Source of the DNA: an uncultured Granulosicoccaceae bacterium
Lineage (GTDB): Bacteria; Pseudomonadota; Gammaproteobacteria; Granulosicoccales; Granulosicoccaceae
Direction: 5' to 3'
Assembly (NCBI GenBank): GCA_937922675.1
Contig: CALAJN010000010.1
Coordinates: 62,001 to 126,000 of the forward strand
Length of the DNA: 64,000 nt
Shown here: positions 35,029 through 43,519 of the stretch, one piece after another
Position numbering within the stretch: the first letter of the stretch is position 1
Layout of the letters: each line of letters opens with the position of its first letter
The notes under the pieces: model-generated
Databases searched by the model: none
Told to the model about the DNA's origin: nothing
What the model saw: only the letters and a program-made list of their open reading frames with translations
Program-made: the position numbers and the translations under genes

Positions 35029-35845
35029 GATACCACCCACTCAAGTACGTCGACACTCGCGTAGAGCCGGACACACCGCCAAACGCCGCAGGCTCACTGT
35101 GCTTGTTATCGGTTCGGCTGTAGTACTACTCACTGCAGCCTTGTGGGTAGCACACGAGGATGCAGAGAAAAACAACACACAAGCACCGAGCGCACGCGAC
35201 CCACGCATCATCAGGATTCAACGCCCGGAACGCAACGATCTGGTATTACAGCGCGAGAGTGGCACCTGGGGCATAACGGCTCCTTGCACTCTGGCGGTCA
35301 ATCAGCAGCGACTGTCACCCTTGCTCGAAGCCTTGAATACTCCGGCTGCAAGTTACCCTGCTTCCGACGTCGACATAGAATCAGCTGGCCTGACATCACC
35401 ACTTGCCACACTGATACTTGACGATGAGTCAATTGCTGTAGGTGGCATTGATCTGTCCGGTGAGCGGCGCTATCTACAACCAGGGGATCGTGTCGAGTTG
35501 GCACCCGAATGGATATTATCGCTCGTTGACGGGGGACTATCCGCGTTTGCAAGCTCAGATGTCTTCGCCGATGTGGTGACCGAGGTATTTATCGAACAGC
35601 GCAGAGTCGTTGTCGACCCATGGCTCGATTTGAGCTCTGGTCAAACAGTTGAATGGCCCCTGTCGGACACGCTGCCTGTCAATAGCACCGAGTTCATGGC
35701 TGTTGTCACGCTGGCAAGCGGTACGACACACAAGGTGCAAGTCACCAGCAATAGCGAATGGCAGGCCCTCGTCCTTGACGACGGCGGCTGTGCCAGACTG
35801 CTGCCAGCGGCAACACTGCCGACTGACACAGCACGCGACAACTGA
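35021..35845 (+). CDS. DUF4340-type membrane-anchored protein
   Basis: 274 residues with a basic N-terminus, one membrane helix at about 27-44 and a periplasmic beta-rich domain. DUF4340 proteins follow GldG-like genes in such clusters; the region around [20 protein letters not shown] fits that family. Start is GTG 35021, overlapping the GldG stop by eight bases. Its stop overlaps the mutM start (TGATG). Function is unknown; it may be a substrate-facing partner of the ABC complex. Confidence 0.72.
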   Translation: MAEIPPTQVRRHSRRAGHTAKRRRLTVLVIGSAVVLLTAALWVAHEDAEKNNTQAPSARDPRIIRIQRPERNDLVLQRESGTWGITAPCTLAVNQQRLSPLLEALNTPAASYPASDVDIESAGLTSPLATLILDDESIAVGGIDLSGERRYLQPGDRVELAPEWILSLVDGGLSAFASSDVFADVVTEVFIEQRRVVVDPWLDLSSGQTVEWPLSDTLPVNSTEFMAVVTLASGTTHKVQVTSNSEWQALVLDDGGCARLLPAATLPTDTARDN

Positions 35846-36657
35846 TGCCTGAGCTACCAGAAGTCGAAACCACACGTCGCGGTATCGAGCCACACCTTCT
35901 TGGACAGAGCATTGCCAAGGTATGCGTTCACGACAGCCGCTTGCGTTGGCCAGTCGCTCCGCAACTAGTCGCACTGGAGGGCGCAAGCGTTACAGCCGTA
36001 CGACGCCGCGCCAAGTATTTACTGATCGATGTACCTGACGGTACCGCTATCGTGCATCTCGGTATGTCTGGCAGTCTGCGCATTGCGTCGCCGCAACAGC
36101 CATTGCGCAAACACGATCATGTGGAGTTGATCATGGACAATGGGGCCGTGCTGCGATATCACGATCCGCGACGTTTTGGTTGCTGGCTGTGGCAGGCAGC
36201 CGATGCCACAACGCACCCACTACTTGAAAAACTTGGGCCTGAACCGCTAGATGCAGCGTTCAATGCCGAACACCTGTTCGCATCAACGCGCAACCGCAGG
36301 GTGGCCATAAAGGTCTTGATCATGAACGCGGCCGTCGTGGTGGGCGTTGGCAACATCTACGCGAGCGAATCCTTGTTCATGGCGGGTATCAGACCAGGAC
36401 GCAGCGCCGCACGAATATCCCGCGCAGAGGCGACACGCCTTGTCGATGCTATCAAGCATGTGCTCACACGATCCATCGAACAGGGCGGCACAACACTCAG
36501 GGATTTTGTCGGTAGTGATGGCACACCGGGATACTTCGCTCAACAGCTCCTGGTCTATGGGCGCGCTGATGAGGCATGCCGGCTATGCACAGCGACGATC
36601 AAGCAAAAAGTCATGGGGCAACGCTCAACCTTCTGGTGTTCTGTCTGTCAGAAATAA
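35845..36657 (+). CDS. mutM: Formamidopyrimidine-DNA glycosylase (Fpg)
   Basis: Base-excision repair enzyme that removes 8-oxoguanine and formamidopyrimidines and nicks the strand. The catalytic N-terminus P-E-L-P-E-V-E-T is intact (Pro2, Glu3). The helix-two-turn-helix region ([12 protein letters not shown]) and the C-terminal zinc finger with C-x2-C-x16-C-x2-C spacing are complete. Length is 270 residues (269 in E. coli). It overlaps the DUF4340 gene by one base, so expression is tied to the ABC cluster, a non-obvious pairing. Confidence 0.97.
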   Translation: MPELPEVETTRRGIEPHLLGQSIAKVCVHDSRLRWPVAPQLVALEGASVTAVRRRAKYLLIDVPDGTAIVHLGMSGSLRIASPQQPLRKHDHVELIMDNGAVLRYHDPRRFGCWLWQAADATTHPLLEKLGPEPLDAAFNAEHLFASTRNRRVAIKVLIMNAAVVVGVGNIYASESLFMAGIRPGRSAARISRAEATRLVDAIKHVLTRSIEQGGTTLRDFVGSDGTPGYFAQQLLVYGRADEACRLCTATIKQKVMGQRSTFWCSVCQK

Positions 36658-36694
36658 AGTAGCGAGTTGATCACTCATCATTGCACTTGCTACT
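36658..36694. repeat. Inverted repeat after mutM
   Basis: AGTAGCGAGT (36658-36667) and ACTTGCTACT (36685-36694) pair over ten bases with one mismatch around a 17-base loop that itself contains ACTC. It starts immediately after the mutM stop. There is no T-run after it, so it may be a weak terminator or an RNA 3'-end hairpin. Confidence 0.4.
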
Positions 36695-36835
36695 CGAATT
36701 GTTTGCCAAAGTCCAGCGCATGAGAAACGGCCATCCGAACGCTCACCCGTGTCGCGATCTTGGTACGCGATGTTTCTATTGATCTCAAGCCACAGGCTCG
36801 GCATCATGCCTGCTCACACTTAGACAGGAAGAACA

Positions 36836-38020
36836 GTGCAGGAAACCTGGCGATGGTTTGGCCCGGAGGATCCGGTAAGACTAGCGCATGTCCGCCAGGC
36901 AGGAGCAAGTGGCATCGTGACGGCGTTACATGCGGCCGCACCCGGTGAGCTATGGCAGCACGAGGCCATAGCCGAGAGAAAACACGAGATTGCCGCTGCC
37001 GGGTTGGAATGGTCTGTGGTGGAGAGCATACCCGTGCATCCGGCCATCAAGCTGGGAAGCGCTGATTGTGCCAGGCATACCGCTGTATGGATAGAGACCA
37101 TGCAGAGACTTGCTACTCACGGCCTGAAAACCATCTGCTACAACTTCATGCCGGTGGTTGACTGGACACGCACCGAGCTACGTCACGTTGCACCCAAGGG
37201 TGGGCTTGCCCTGCGCTTTGATCCGATCGCATTTGCAGCCTATGATCTGTTTGTTCTGGAGCGCGCCGGTGCGCAACAAGACTACGCGTCTGATGTTGTC
37301 GAGGCGGCAAGATCTCGCCTGGATGGCATGAATGCAGTCGCACAAGAGGCGCTTGAGCAAACTATCATCGCAGGACTCCCCGGCTCAGAGTTACGGCACG
37401 GGCGTGAAGACATACGCGCTGCTATCGCTGAATACAGCGGCATGGGTTCTGATGACCTGCGCGGCAACCTCATTCAATTCCTCGAGGCGGTAGTGCCTGC
37501 AGCGGAAGAGTGTGGTGCCCGTATCTGTCTGCATCCGGATGACCCACCCTTCTCGCTTTTCGGCCTGCCGCGAGTGGTCTCCACACAGGCGGACTACGCG
37601 GCGCTTTTTGATGCTGTGCCGTCGCAAGCGAACGGTATTACCTTGTGCGCAGGCTCGCTCGGCTCGCGCACCGACAATGATGTCATCGCTATTGCCGAAG
37701 CCTTTGCTGAACGCATCCACTTCGTGCATCTACGAAACGTAACCATCGAGGACTCAGGCGCATTCTTTGAAGATGATCACCTGGACGGTGGCGTTGATAT
37801 GGTGGCTCTTTCAGCCACGCTGATGCGTGAGGAAGCCCGTCGGCGCGCAGAGAACCGTGTCGACGCAGAGATTCCCATGCGCCCCGATCATGGACACCTG
37901 CTGATCGATGACATCGACAAGCACACCAACCCCGGCTACTCCGCTATCGGGCGCTTGAAGGGCCTGGCAGAATTGCGGGGTGTTGCCCGCGCCATCACAT
38001 CACTGGGCGCTGTCCAGTAA
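36836..38020 (+). CDS. uxuA: Mannonate dehydratase
   Basis: Converts D-mannonate to 2-keto-3-deoxy-gluconate in hexuronate (glucuronate, alginate/pectin-type) catabolism. The N-terminus QETWRWFGPEDPVRLAHVRQ matches UxuA closely and the length (394) equals the E. coli enzyme. Metal-binding region residues are seen in ICLHPDDPP, CAGSLGSR and MRPDHGH. Start is GTG 36836 with GGAAGAA just upstream. No uxuB, uxaC, kdgK or GntR regulator is next to it, so it is isolated from its pathway. Confidence 0.95.
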   Translation: MQETWRWFGPEDPVRLAHVRQAGASGIVTALHAAAPGELWQHEAIAERKHEIAAAGLEWSVVESIPVHPAIKLGSADCARHTAVWIETMQRLATHGLKTICYNFMPVVDWTRTELRHVAPKGGLALRFDPIAFAAYDLFVLERAGAQQDYASDVVEAARSRLDGMNAVAQEALEQTIIAGLPGSELRHGREDIRAAIAEYSGMGSDDLRGNLIQFLEAVVPAAEECGARICLHPDDPPFSLFGLPRVVSTQADYAALFDAVPSQANGITLCAGSLGSRTDNDVIAIAEAFAERIHFVHLRNVTIEDSGAFFEDDHLDGGVDMVALSATLMREEARRRAENRVDAEIPMRPDHGHLLIDDIDKHTNPGYSAIGRLKGLAELRGVARAITSLGAVQ

Positions 38021-38078
38021 AGTACCAAGGCAGCAGCTGTTATGAGACGACGAGGCCATCGTCCGGCAACAAAACGCC

Positions 38079-38330
<252 letters not shown>

Positions 38331-38831
38331 TTACTCTCCAAACTCTCCCAGCTCTGCATACTTGCGCTGAAAAGCGTCCACCACAACAGGATGCACAAAC
38401 GACGAGTAGTCACCCTCGTGACGCGCGATCTCGCGCACGATGCTTGAGGACAGGAATGTGTAGTCCTGGGAGGCGGCGATAAACACGGTCTCAACGCTTG
38501 GCTCCAGATGCCGATTGACTCCGGCTATCTGTACTTCATAGTCAAAGTCCGAAATCGCACGCAGACCACGAATCACTACACGACAATCAATCGATTTGGC
38601 AAAGCGCATCAACAGACCCTCAAAGGGTTGCACCGAAACATTGCCCAGTGGGGCGGTAATTTCTGTTGCCAGCGAGACCCGCTCCTCCAGTGAGAAGAAG
38701 GGATTTTTACGTTTGCTGGCCGCCACTCCAATGACCACCTCATCGAACATACGACTTGCGCGCTCGGCCACGTCGGTATGCCCGACGGTCATCGGGTCGA
38801 AGGTTCCGGGGTAAATCGCAGTTACGTGCAT
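38331..38831 (-). CDS. coaD: Phosphopantetheine adenylyltransferase
   Basis: Penultimate step of coenzyme A synthesis (4'-phosphopantetheine + ATP to dephospho-CoA). The nucleotidyltransferase motif GTFDPMTVGH is present near the N-terminus, along with ISDFDYEVQIAGVNRHL and the C-terminal LSSSIVREIA. ATG 38831 gives 166 residues beginning MHVTAIYPG, matching the family; a start three codons earlier is less likely. It is in a conserved rsmD-coaD-yfhL run. Confidence 0.96.
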   Translation of the reverse strand: MHVTAIYPGTFDPMTVGHTDVAERASRMFDEVVIGVAASKRKNPFFSLEERVSLATEITAPLGNVSVQPFEGLLMRFAKSIDCRVVIRGLRAISDFDYEVQIAGVNRHLEPSVETVFIAASQDYTFLSSSIVREIARHEGDYSSFVHPVVVDAFQRKYAELGEFGE

Positions 38832-38870
38832 CAGGATCAAACGCTCTGTATTGAGGCGAGTCTGCGCGAA

Positions 38871-39527
38871 TCATTCTGTTGACGCAATGGGCGGCGCCGA
38901 GCGGCCCACGAGGCGGGCTTGCACGTCGCCAAATCGCCTGTCCCTGATCACGGAAAACGCAGGCGGGAGCAGCAACCGGTCGCGCACGGCCGATTCGATG
39001 TGCACCCGCGCATCGACGGCAAGCACCCCGTCAACGAGCGCGTTCAGCACATCAACGTGAAGTCCCTGTTCGAACGGAGGGTCCACAAACACGATGTCCC
39101 ATTTACCGGGTAGATCGCGAAGCGCATCGGCCCAATCCGCTTGCACCACATCGATTTGTACCCGTGCAGGCTCTTCAGCGGAATTCAGACGCGAAAGATT
39201 CTGGCGCAGGCGCTCGGCCACCGCGGGTTCTCGCTCAACCAGTGTGACCTCTGCCGCTCCCCTTGATGCCGCCTCGATGCCGAGCGAGCCACTGCCAGCA
39301 AACAAGTCCAGACAACGCGCACCGGGCAGCACCGGAGCCAACCAATTGAACAGCGTTTCACGCAGCCGGTCCGGCGACGGCCTGAGGCCTGGCGAATCGA
39401 GCACATCGAGCTTGCGACCGCGCCACCGACCACCAATCACACGCACGCTGCCGACAGCTGCGGGGCGCCGCACCCGCGCGCGCTGTTGAGCCGCCCTGCC
39501 TGGCCCAAACGAGGATCGCCTCACCAT
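38871..39527 (-). CDS. rsmD: 16S rRNA (guanine966-N2)-methyltransferase RsmD
   Basis: SAM-dependent methyltransferase for G966 of 16S rRNA, 218 residues from ATG 39527. Visible motifs are RVIGGRWRGRKL, GLRPSPDRLRETLFNWL, the SAM-binding LDLFAGSGSLGIEAASRG and the catalytic VFVDPPFEQG (D/N-P-P-F). An in-frame ATG ten codons upstream (39557) is possible but would overlap the ftsY upstream region. Divergent from ftsY, as in many gammaproteobacteria. Confidence 0.95.
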   Translation of the reverse strand: MVRRSSFGPGRAAQQRARVRRPAAVGSVRVIGGRWRGRKLDVLDSPGLRPSPDRLRETLFNWLAPVLPGARCLDLFAGSGSLGIEAASRGAAEVTLVEREPAVAERLRQNLSRLNSAEEPARVQIDVVQADWADALRDLPGKWDIVFVDPPFEQGLHVDVLNALVDGVLAVDARVHIESAVRDRLLLPPAFSVIRDRRFGDVQARLVGRSAPPIASTE

Positions 39528-39595
39528 GATCTGCGGTTGGCAGCGTAGTGATAGCATCGCGAGTCAATCACGTTATAAGGGGTTCTCTGGCCGCC

Positions 39596-40711
39596 GTGGG
39601 TCTATTCAGCTTTCTCAAACGCCAGAAGGATCGACGCGCCTCCGACGGAGCTTCAGAGATTACGTCAGATGCGGCCACCGCTGCGCAAACGTCCGTCGAA
39701 ATTCGCGCCGATACCGCCGACACACAACTGGTAGAGGCGTCCGTGGAGCCTCCCCCGGAACACGGCATCGATGCGGGTGTGGAGGTAGGCCTTGAAGCGG
39801 GCTTGGGCAAGACTCGCTCTCGCTTTCGCGACAACCTGCTTAACTTTCTGCTAGGCGACAAGCCGATCGATGAGGACCTGCTTGAGGAGCTTGAAAGTCA
39901 GCTGATCATGGCCGATGTCGGCGTGGTTGCCACGCGCAAGATCATGTCATCGCTCGGCGCAAGCGTTGCCCGCTCCGAGGTGGGCGACAGCGCGGCGCTC
40001 GGCAAGGCGCTTCGGCGTGAGCTGCTGGCTCTGCTCAAACCGGTTGAGGTCCCGCTGGAGATTCCTGATCAAAGCGGCCCCTTTGTCATTCTGGTCGTTG
40101 GGGTCAATGGCTCGGGCAAGACCACCACCATCGGCAAGCTTGCGCGCCAGATGACCGAGGGCGGCTTGTCGGTAATGCTCGCCGCTGGCGACACGTTCAG
40201 AGCTGCCGCTGTTGAGCAACTGGAGACCTGGGGCGCACGTAACAAGGTTCCAGTGGTCGCTCAGGGCTCCGGCGCAGACTCCGCCTCGGTCATCTTTGAT
40301 GCAATGCAATCGGCCAAGGCACGCGGCATCGATGTGCTCATCGCCGACACCGCTGGCAGGCTGCACACGCAAGCCAACTTGATGGACGAGCTCGCCAAGG
40401 TCAAGCGGGTACTCAGCAAGCTCGACCCCACCGCCCCTCATGAAACCTTGATCGTGCTCGACGGTGGTACCGGCCAGAACGCTCTGGCTCAAGCGCAGCA
40501 GTTCCACGATGCAATCGGACTGACCGGCATGGCGGTCACCAAGCTCGATGGCACGGCCAAAGGAGGCGTTGTCTTTGCGATAGCCGAGAGCCTCGGGCTG
40601 CCGATTCGGTTTATCGGTGTCGGAGAGGGCGTATTTGATCTGCAAGTCTTCGAGGCCGAGCCTTTCATCGATGCCTTGGTCGATGTTGGTGCCCCGGTAG
40701 ATGTCGCTTGA
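39596..40711 (+). CDS. ftsY: Signal recognition particle receptor FtsY
   Basis: GTPase that docks SRP-ribosome complexes at the membrane. The protein is 371 residues from GTG 39596 (M/V-G-L-F-S-F-L-K-R): a short basic helix, an acidic variable A domain (to about 80), then the NG domain. GTPase motifs are GVNGSGKTTTIGKLA, DTAGRL and TKLDGTAKGG. A GTG start fits because the preceding frame (to 39548) is unlike FtsY; AAGGGG lies about 13 bases upstream. First gene of ftsY-ftsE-ftsX. Confidence 0.95.
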   Translation: MGLFSFLKRQKDRRASDGASEITSDAATAAQTSVEIRADTADTQLVEASVEPPPEHGIDAGVEVGLEAGLGKTRSRFRDNLLNFLLGDKPIDEDLLEELESQLIMADVGVVATRKIMSSLGASVARSEVGDSAALGKALRRELLALLKPVEVPLEIPDQSGPFVILVVGVNGSGKTTTIGKLARQMTEGGLSVMLAAGDTFRAAAVEQLETWGARNKVPVVAQGSGADSASVIFDAMQSAKARGIDVLIADTAGRLHTQANLMDELAKVKRVLSKLDPTAPHETLIVLDGGTGQNALAQAQQFHDAIGLTGMAVTKLDGTAKGGVVFAIAESLGLPIRFIGVGEGVFDLQVFEAEPFIDALVDVGAPVDVA

Positions 40712-41427
40712 TCACCTTCGACTCGGTTAGCCTTCGCTACAGCGGGGGTAAAGCGGCCCTTGAAAACATCTCGTTCAGCCTCGAGACCGGTAGCTTTACT
40801 TTTTTGACCGGACACTCGGGCGCTGGCAAGAGCTCGCTCCTGCGCCTGATTGCCAGGCTCGAGCGACCTACATCGGGGCGTATCGACGTGGGCGGCATCG
40901 ATTACAGCCGCCTGAAGCCACGCCGCGAGCTCGCTTTGCGACGCCAGATGGGGGTCATCTTCCAGGACAATCAACTGCTCAACGATCGCAATCTGTTCGA
41001 CAACGTTGCCCTGCCCTTGATCATCGGCGGCTATGGCTACAACGACATCGTCACACGTGTGAGCGCAGCCTTGCACCGTGTCGGACTTGAACATGCTGCC
41101 GACATGCAACCCGAAACTCTCTCCGGTGGCGAGCAACAACGTGCCGGAATCGCGCGCGCTCTGGTAGCGCGGCCGCGACTGTTACTGGCTGATGAGCCCA
41201 CCGGTAACCTGGATGCAGCGATGAGCGAAGACATCATGCAACTGCTGCTGCAGTTTCATCGCTCGGGTGTAACGGTGCTATTTGCAACACACGACACCGA
41301 GCTTCTTGCCCGCCACCGCTTTGCGCAGCTCAAACTAGCTGGCGGACGCAGCGTCAGCCCACGAGGATTGTCCGATACATCCTTGGCGCAACACCAGATC
41401 CCCCGACGATCAGAGTCGCATGTCTGA
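40708..41427 (+). CDS. ftsE: Cell division ATP-binding protein FtsE
   Basis: ABC-type ATPase that with FtsX activates periplasmic peptidoglycan hydrolases at the division septum. The 239-residue protein has Walker [14 protein letters not shown], signature [10 protein letters not shown] and Walker [13 protein letters not shown]. It begins with a TTG codon that overlaps the ftsY stop as TTGA, so translation is probably coupled and kept low. The C-terminal 20 residues are variable. Confidence 0.95.
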   Translation: MITFDSVSLRYSGGKAALENISFSLETGSFTFLTGHSGAGKSSLLRLIARLERPTSGRIDVGGIDYSRLKPRRELALRRQMGVIFQDNQLLNDRNLFDNVALPLIIGGYGYNDIVTRVSAALHRVGLEHAADMQPETLSGGEQQRAGIARALVARPRLLLADEPTGNLDAAMSEDIMQLLLQFHRSGVTVLFATHDTELLARHRFAQLKLAGGRSVSPRGLSDTSLAQHQIPRRSESHV

Positions 41428-42406
41428 ACCCAGAGCTGGTCACCGCAACGCAAGTCCCCACACGGCGCTAACACGCGCCATTGGCTCTCGCATGAGTTAT
41501 ACCCAACGCGGCTACGCCTGGCGTCGCACCCTGGCACGGCTCCGCACCCGCCCCTTCGCAAGCGGCTTGACCTTGTTGGTTCTCGGCATCGTCCTGGCAA
41601 TGCCGGTGTTGCTGTCTTTTCTCGCGGGCGCGCTAGATGAATTGCGTGGCAATGAGGACCAGGGGGCCACCCTGACAGCCTACCTCTCGCTGGATGTGGC
41701 AGATCTTGATGGAGCATCGCTTGCAACACAGCTCGCCGCACGTCCTGGTATACAGAGCACGCGCTACGTGTCCCGTGACGAGGCTCTGGCGACCTTTCGC
41801 GCAGAGAGCGATCTAGGCGATGCACTCGATGTACTCGGAAGCAATCCCCTGCCGGGGGCGATCGTTATCGCGCCCGAGCGCGCCACCGCCGGCCGGCAAC
41901 GCATGCAGGCACTTGCGACCGAGATCGAGCAAATCAGTGATATCGAACGCGTGCGCTACGACTTGCAATGGGTGGAGCGTCTACGGGCTGTCGTTGCGGT
42001 CGCCCGCGTTGCCGCCGCTCTGTTGGCAGGGTTTCTGACCCTGACAGCCCTGCTGGTCGTGGGCAATACCATCCGGCTCGAGCTACTCGATCGGCGCTCC
42101 GAGCGCGAGGTCAGCCACCTGCTTGGCGCAAGCCGCAGCTTCATGAATCGGCCATTTGTCTACACAGGCTTGTTGTACGGCCTGCTAGGCGGGCTGATCG
42201 CCACAGGGCTCGCTATCGCGGCCTTTTCTCTGCTAAAACGCCCTGCCGATGAGTTGGCGGGTCTGTATGGAGCCCAAATGGGCTTGAGTTGGCCGCCAAA
42301 GGCTCTGATTGGCTTGATTCCCGCCACAGGAGCCCTACTGGGGCTTGTTGGCGCATTATCCACTCTGTACGGACCCTCACGACAGAGAATTTACGCCGAC
42401 GCGTGA
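41420..42406 (+). CDS. ftsX: Cell division membrane protein FtsX
   Basis: 328-residue permease-like partner of FtsE. A long cytoplasmic N-terminus (about 45 residues) precedes the first helix (ASGLTLLVLGIVLAMPVLLS region), then a periplasmic loop (about 75-210) that in the family contacts amidase activators, and three further helices with the conserved LLGASRSFMNRPF. It overlaps ftsE by eight bases. Last gene before rpoH. Confidence 0.93.
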   Translation: MSEPRAGHRNASPHTALTRAIGSRMSYTQRGYAWRRTLARLRTRPFASGLTLLVLGIVLAMPVLLSFLAGALDELRGNEDQGATLTAYLSLDVADLDGASLATQLAARPGIQSTRYVSRDEALATFRAESDLGDALDVLGSNPLPGAIVIAPERATAGRQRMQALATEIEQISDIERVRYDLQWVERLRAVVAVARVAAALLAGFLTLTALLVVGNTIRLELLDRRSEREVSHLLGASRSFMNRPFVYTGLLYGLLGGLIATGLAIAAFSLLKRPADELAGLYGAQMGLSWPPKALIGLIPATGALLGLVGALSTLYGPSRQRIYADA

Positions 42407-42505
42407 AATCCAAACACCTCGGAAAACGTACAAGTCACTGAATTTAGTAATTTATTTCGTTAGTCTGGGTAATTCAGGCATAGGATCTGAACCTCAAGTT
42501 TCAGA

Positions 42506-42533
42506 GGAACTTTGCCGCCAGTTAGCACTCTCA
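42506..42533 (+). promoter_or_regulatory. Sigma-E-type promoter of rpoH
   Basis: GGAACTT at 42506-42512 equals the sigma-E -35 consensus. After exactly 16 bases comes TCTCA (42529-42533), one change from the TCTRA -10 consensus. Transcription would start near 42540, about 44 bases before the rpoH ATG. E. coli rpoH also has a sigma-E-dependent promoter, which supports the reading. The -10 overlaps the left arm of the CIRCE operator. Confidence 0.7.
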
Positions 42534-42548
42534 CCTCTTGAGTGCTAG
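42522..42548. promoter_or_regulatory. CIRCE operator (HrcA binding site) before rpoH
   Basis: TTAGCACTC, nine bases, GAGTGCTAG: 17 of 18 arm positions match the CIRCE consensus TTAGCACTC-N9-GAGTGCTAA, with the exact nine-base spacer. CIRCE is the operator of the heat-inducible repressor HrcA and normally precedes groESL, dnaK or hrcA. Here it overlaps the core of the rpoH promoter, from about -18 to +9, an ideal place for repression. Confidence 0.88.
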
Positions 42549-42583
42549 CCTAGGCTGGCAAGAACTATTGGAGGTACTTGATA

Positions 42584-43453
42584 ATGAGTACAGCACTGAC
42601 TACTTCACACAACAACGTAGCCCTTCCGTCGGTCAGCGATGACCTGAATGGCTACTTCGCGCGCATCGCCAATATCGAGCTGCTCTCCGTCGAGGAAGAG
42701 CAAACTCTGGCGCGGCGTCTGCGCGAAAACGAAGATCTGGATGCGGCACGCCAGCTGGTCATGTCCCAGCTGCGGTTTGTGGTGCATATCGCGCGCACGT
42801 ACAAGGGCTACGGTCTGCCGATGGCCGATCTGGTCCAAGAGGGCAACGTGGGGCTGATGAAGGCTGTAAAACGCTTTGATCCGGATGTAGGCGTGCGCCT
42901 GATCTCGTTCGCGGTCCATTGGATTCGTGCCGAGATTCACGAATACGTGATTCGCAACTGGCGCATCGTGAAGGTGGCAACCACCAAGGCACAACGCAAG
43001 CTGTTCTTCAAATTGCGCAGCGAGAAGAAAGCTCTCAACTGGTTTAGCCAGGATGAGGTAGATCGTGTTGCTGAAGACCTGAACGTAGACCCGAAGGTGG
43101 TGGTCGAGATGGAGTCACGAATGCACGGTCACGACAGTGCATTTGACGCGCCTGTGGGAGCTGGCGAGGATCGTGTCGCCCTGTCACCATCTGATCTTCT
43201 GCATGATGATGCTGATGATCCGTCCATGGTGATTGAAAGCGGCGACGACTACGAGCGATCGCTCGAAGGACTTGCAGCAGGCTTTGAAACGCTTGATGAG
43301 CGCAGCCGCACAATCCTTGAGCGGCGCTGGTTAGCCGATGAGAAGGCCACCCTGCACGAACTTGCGGGTGAATACGGTGTATCAGCCGAGCGGATCCGTC
43401 AGATCGAGAAGGCGGCGATGAAGAAGCTCAAGACACAACTATTGGCAGCGTAG
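42584..43453 (+). CDS. rpoH: RNA polymerase heat-shock sigma factor RpoH (sigma-32)
   Basis: 289-residue group 3 sigma factor. Region 2 is complete (DLVQEGNVGLMKAVKRFDP, then VHWIRAEIHEYVIRNW) and the RpoH box is recognisable (TTKAQRKLFFKLRSEKK), which separates it from RpoD and RpoS. Region 4 ends in YGVSAERIRQIEKAAMKKLK. ATG 42584 has GGAGG nine bases upstream. The gene follows ftsEX as in other gammaproteobacteria, with its own promoter carrying sigma-E and CIRCE elements, and ends at a strong terminator. Confidence 0.97.
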   Translation: MSTALTTSHNNVALPSVSDDLNGYFARIANIELLSVEEEQTLARRLRENEDLDAARQLVMSQLRFVVHIARTYKGYGLPMADLVQEGNVGLMKAVKRFDPDVGVRLISFAVHWIRAEIHEYVIRNWRIVKVATTKAQRKLFFKLRSEKKALNWFSQDEVDRVAEDLNVDPKVVVEMESRMHGHDSAFDAPVGAGEDRVALSPSDLLHDDADDPSMVIESGDDYERSLEGLAAGFETLDERSRTILERRWLADEKATLHELAGEYGVSAERIRQIEKAAMKKLKTQLLAA

Positions 43454-43460
43454 TAACGAC

Positions 43461-43486
43461 AAAGGGGCAGCGAAAGCTGCCCCTTT
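43461..43486. terminator. Strong intrinsic terminator after rpoH (possibly bidirectional)
   Basis: AAAGGGGCAGC and GCTGCCCCTTT form a perfect 11-base stem around GAAA, eight bases after the rpoH stop. The A-rich 5' arm and T-rich 3' arm allow termination on both strands, which suits the convergent kinase gene ending at 43520. Confidence 0.88.
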
Positions 43487-43519
43487 GACCTCGTCTAGCA
43501 ATAAAGCTGCACTGCGCTA

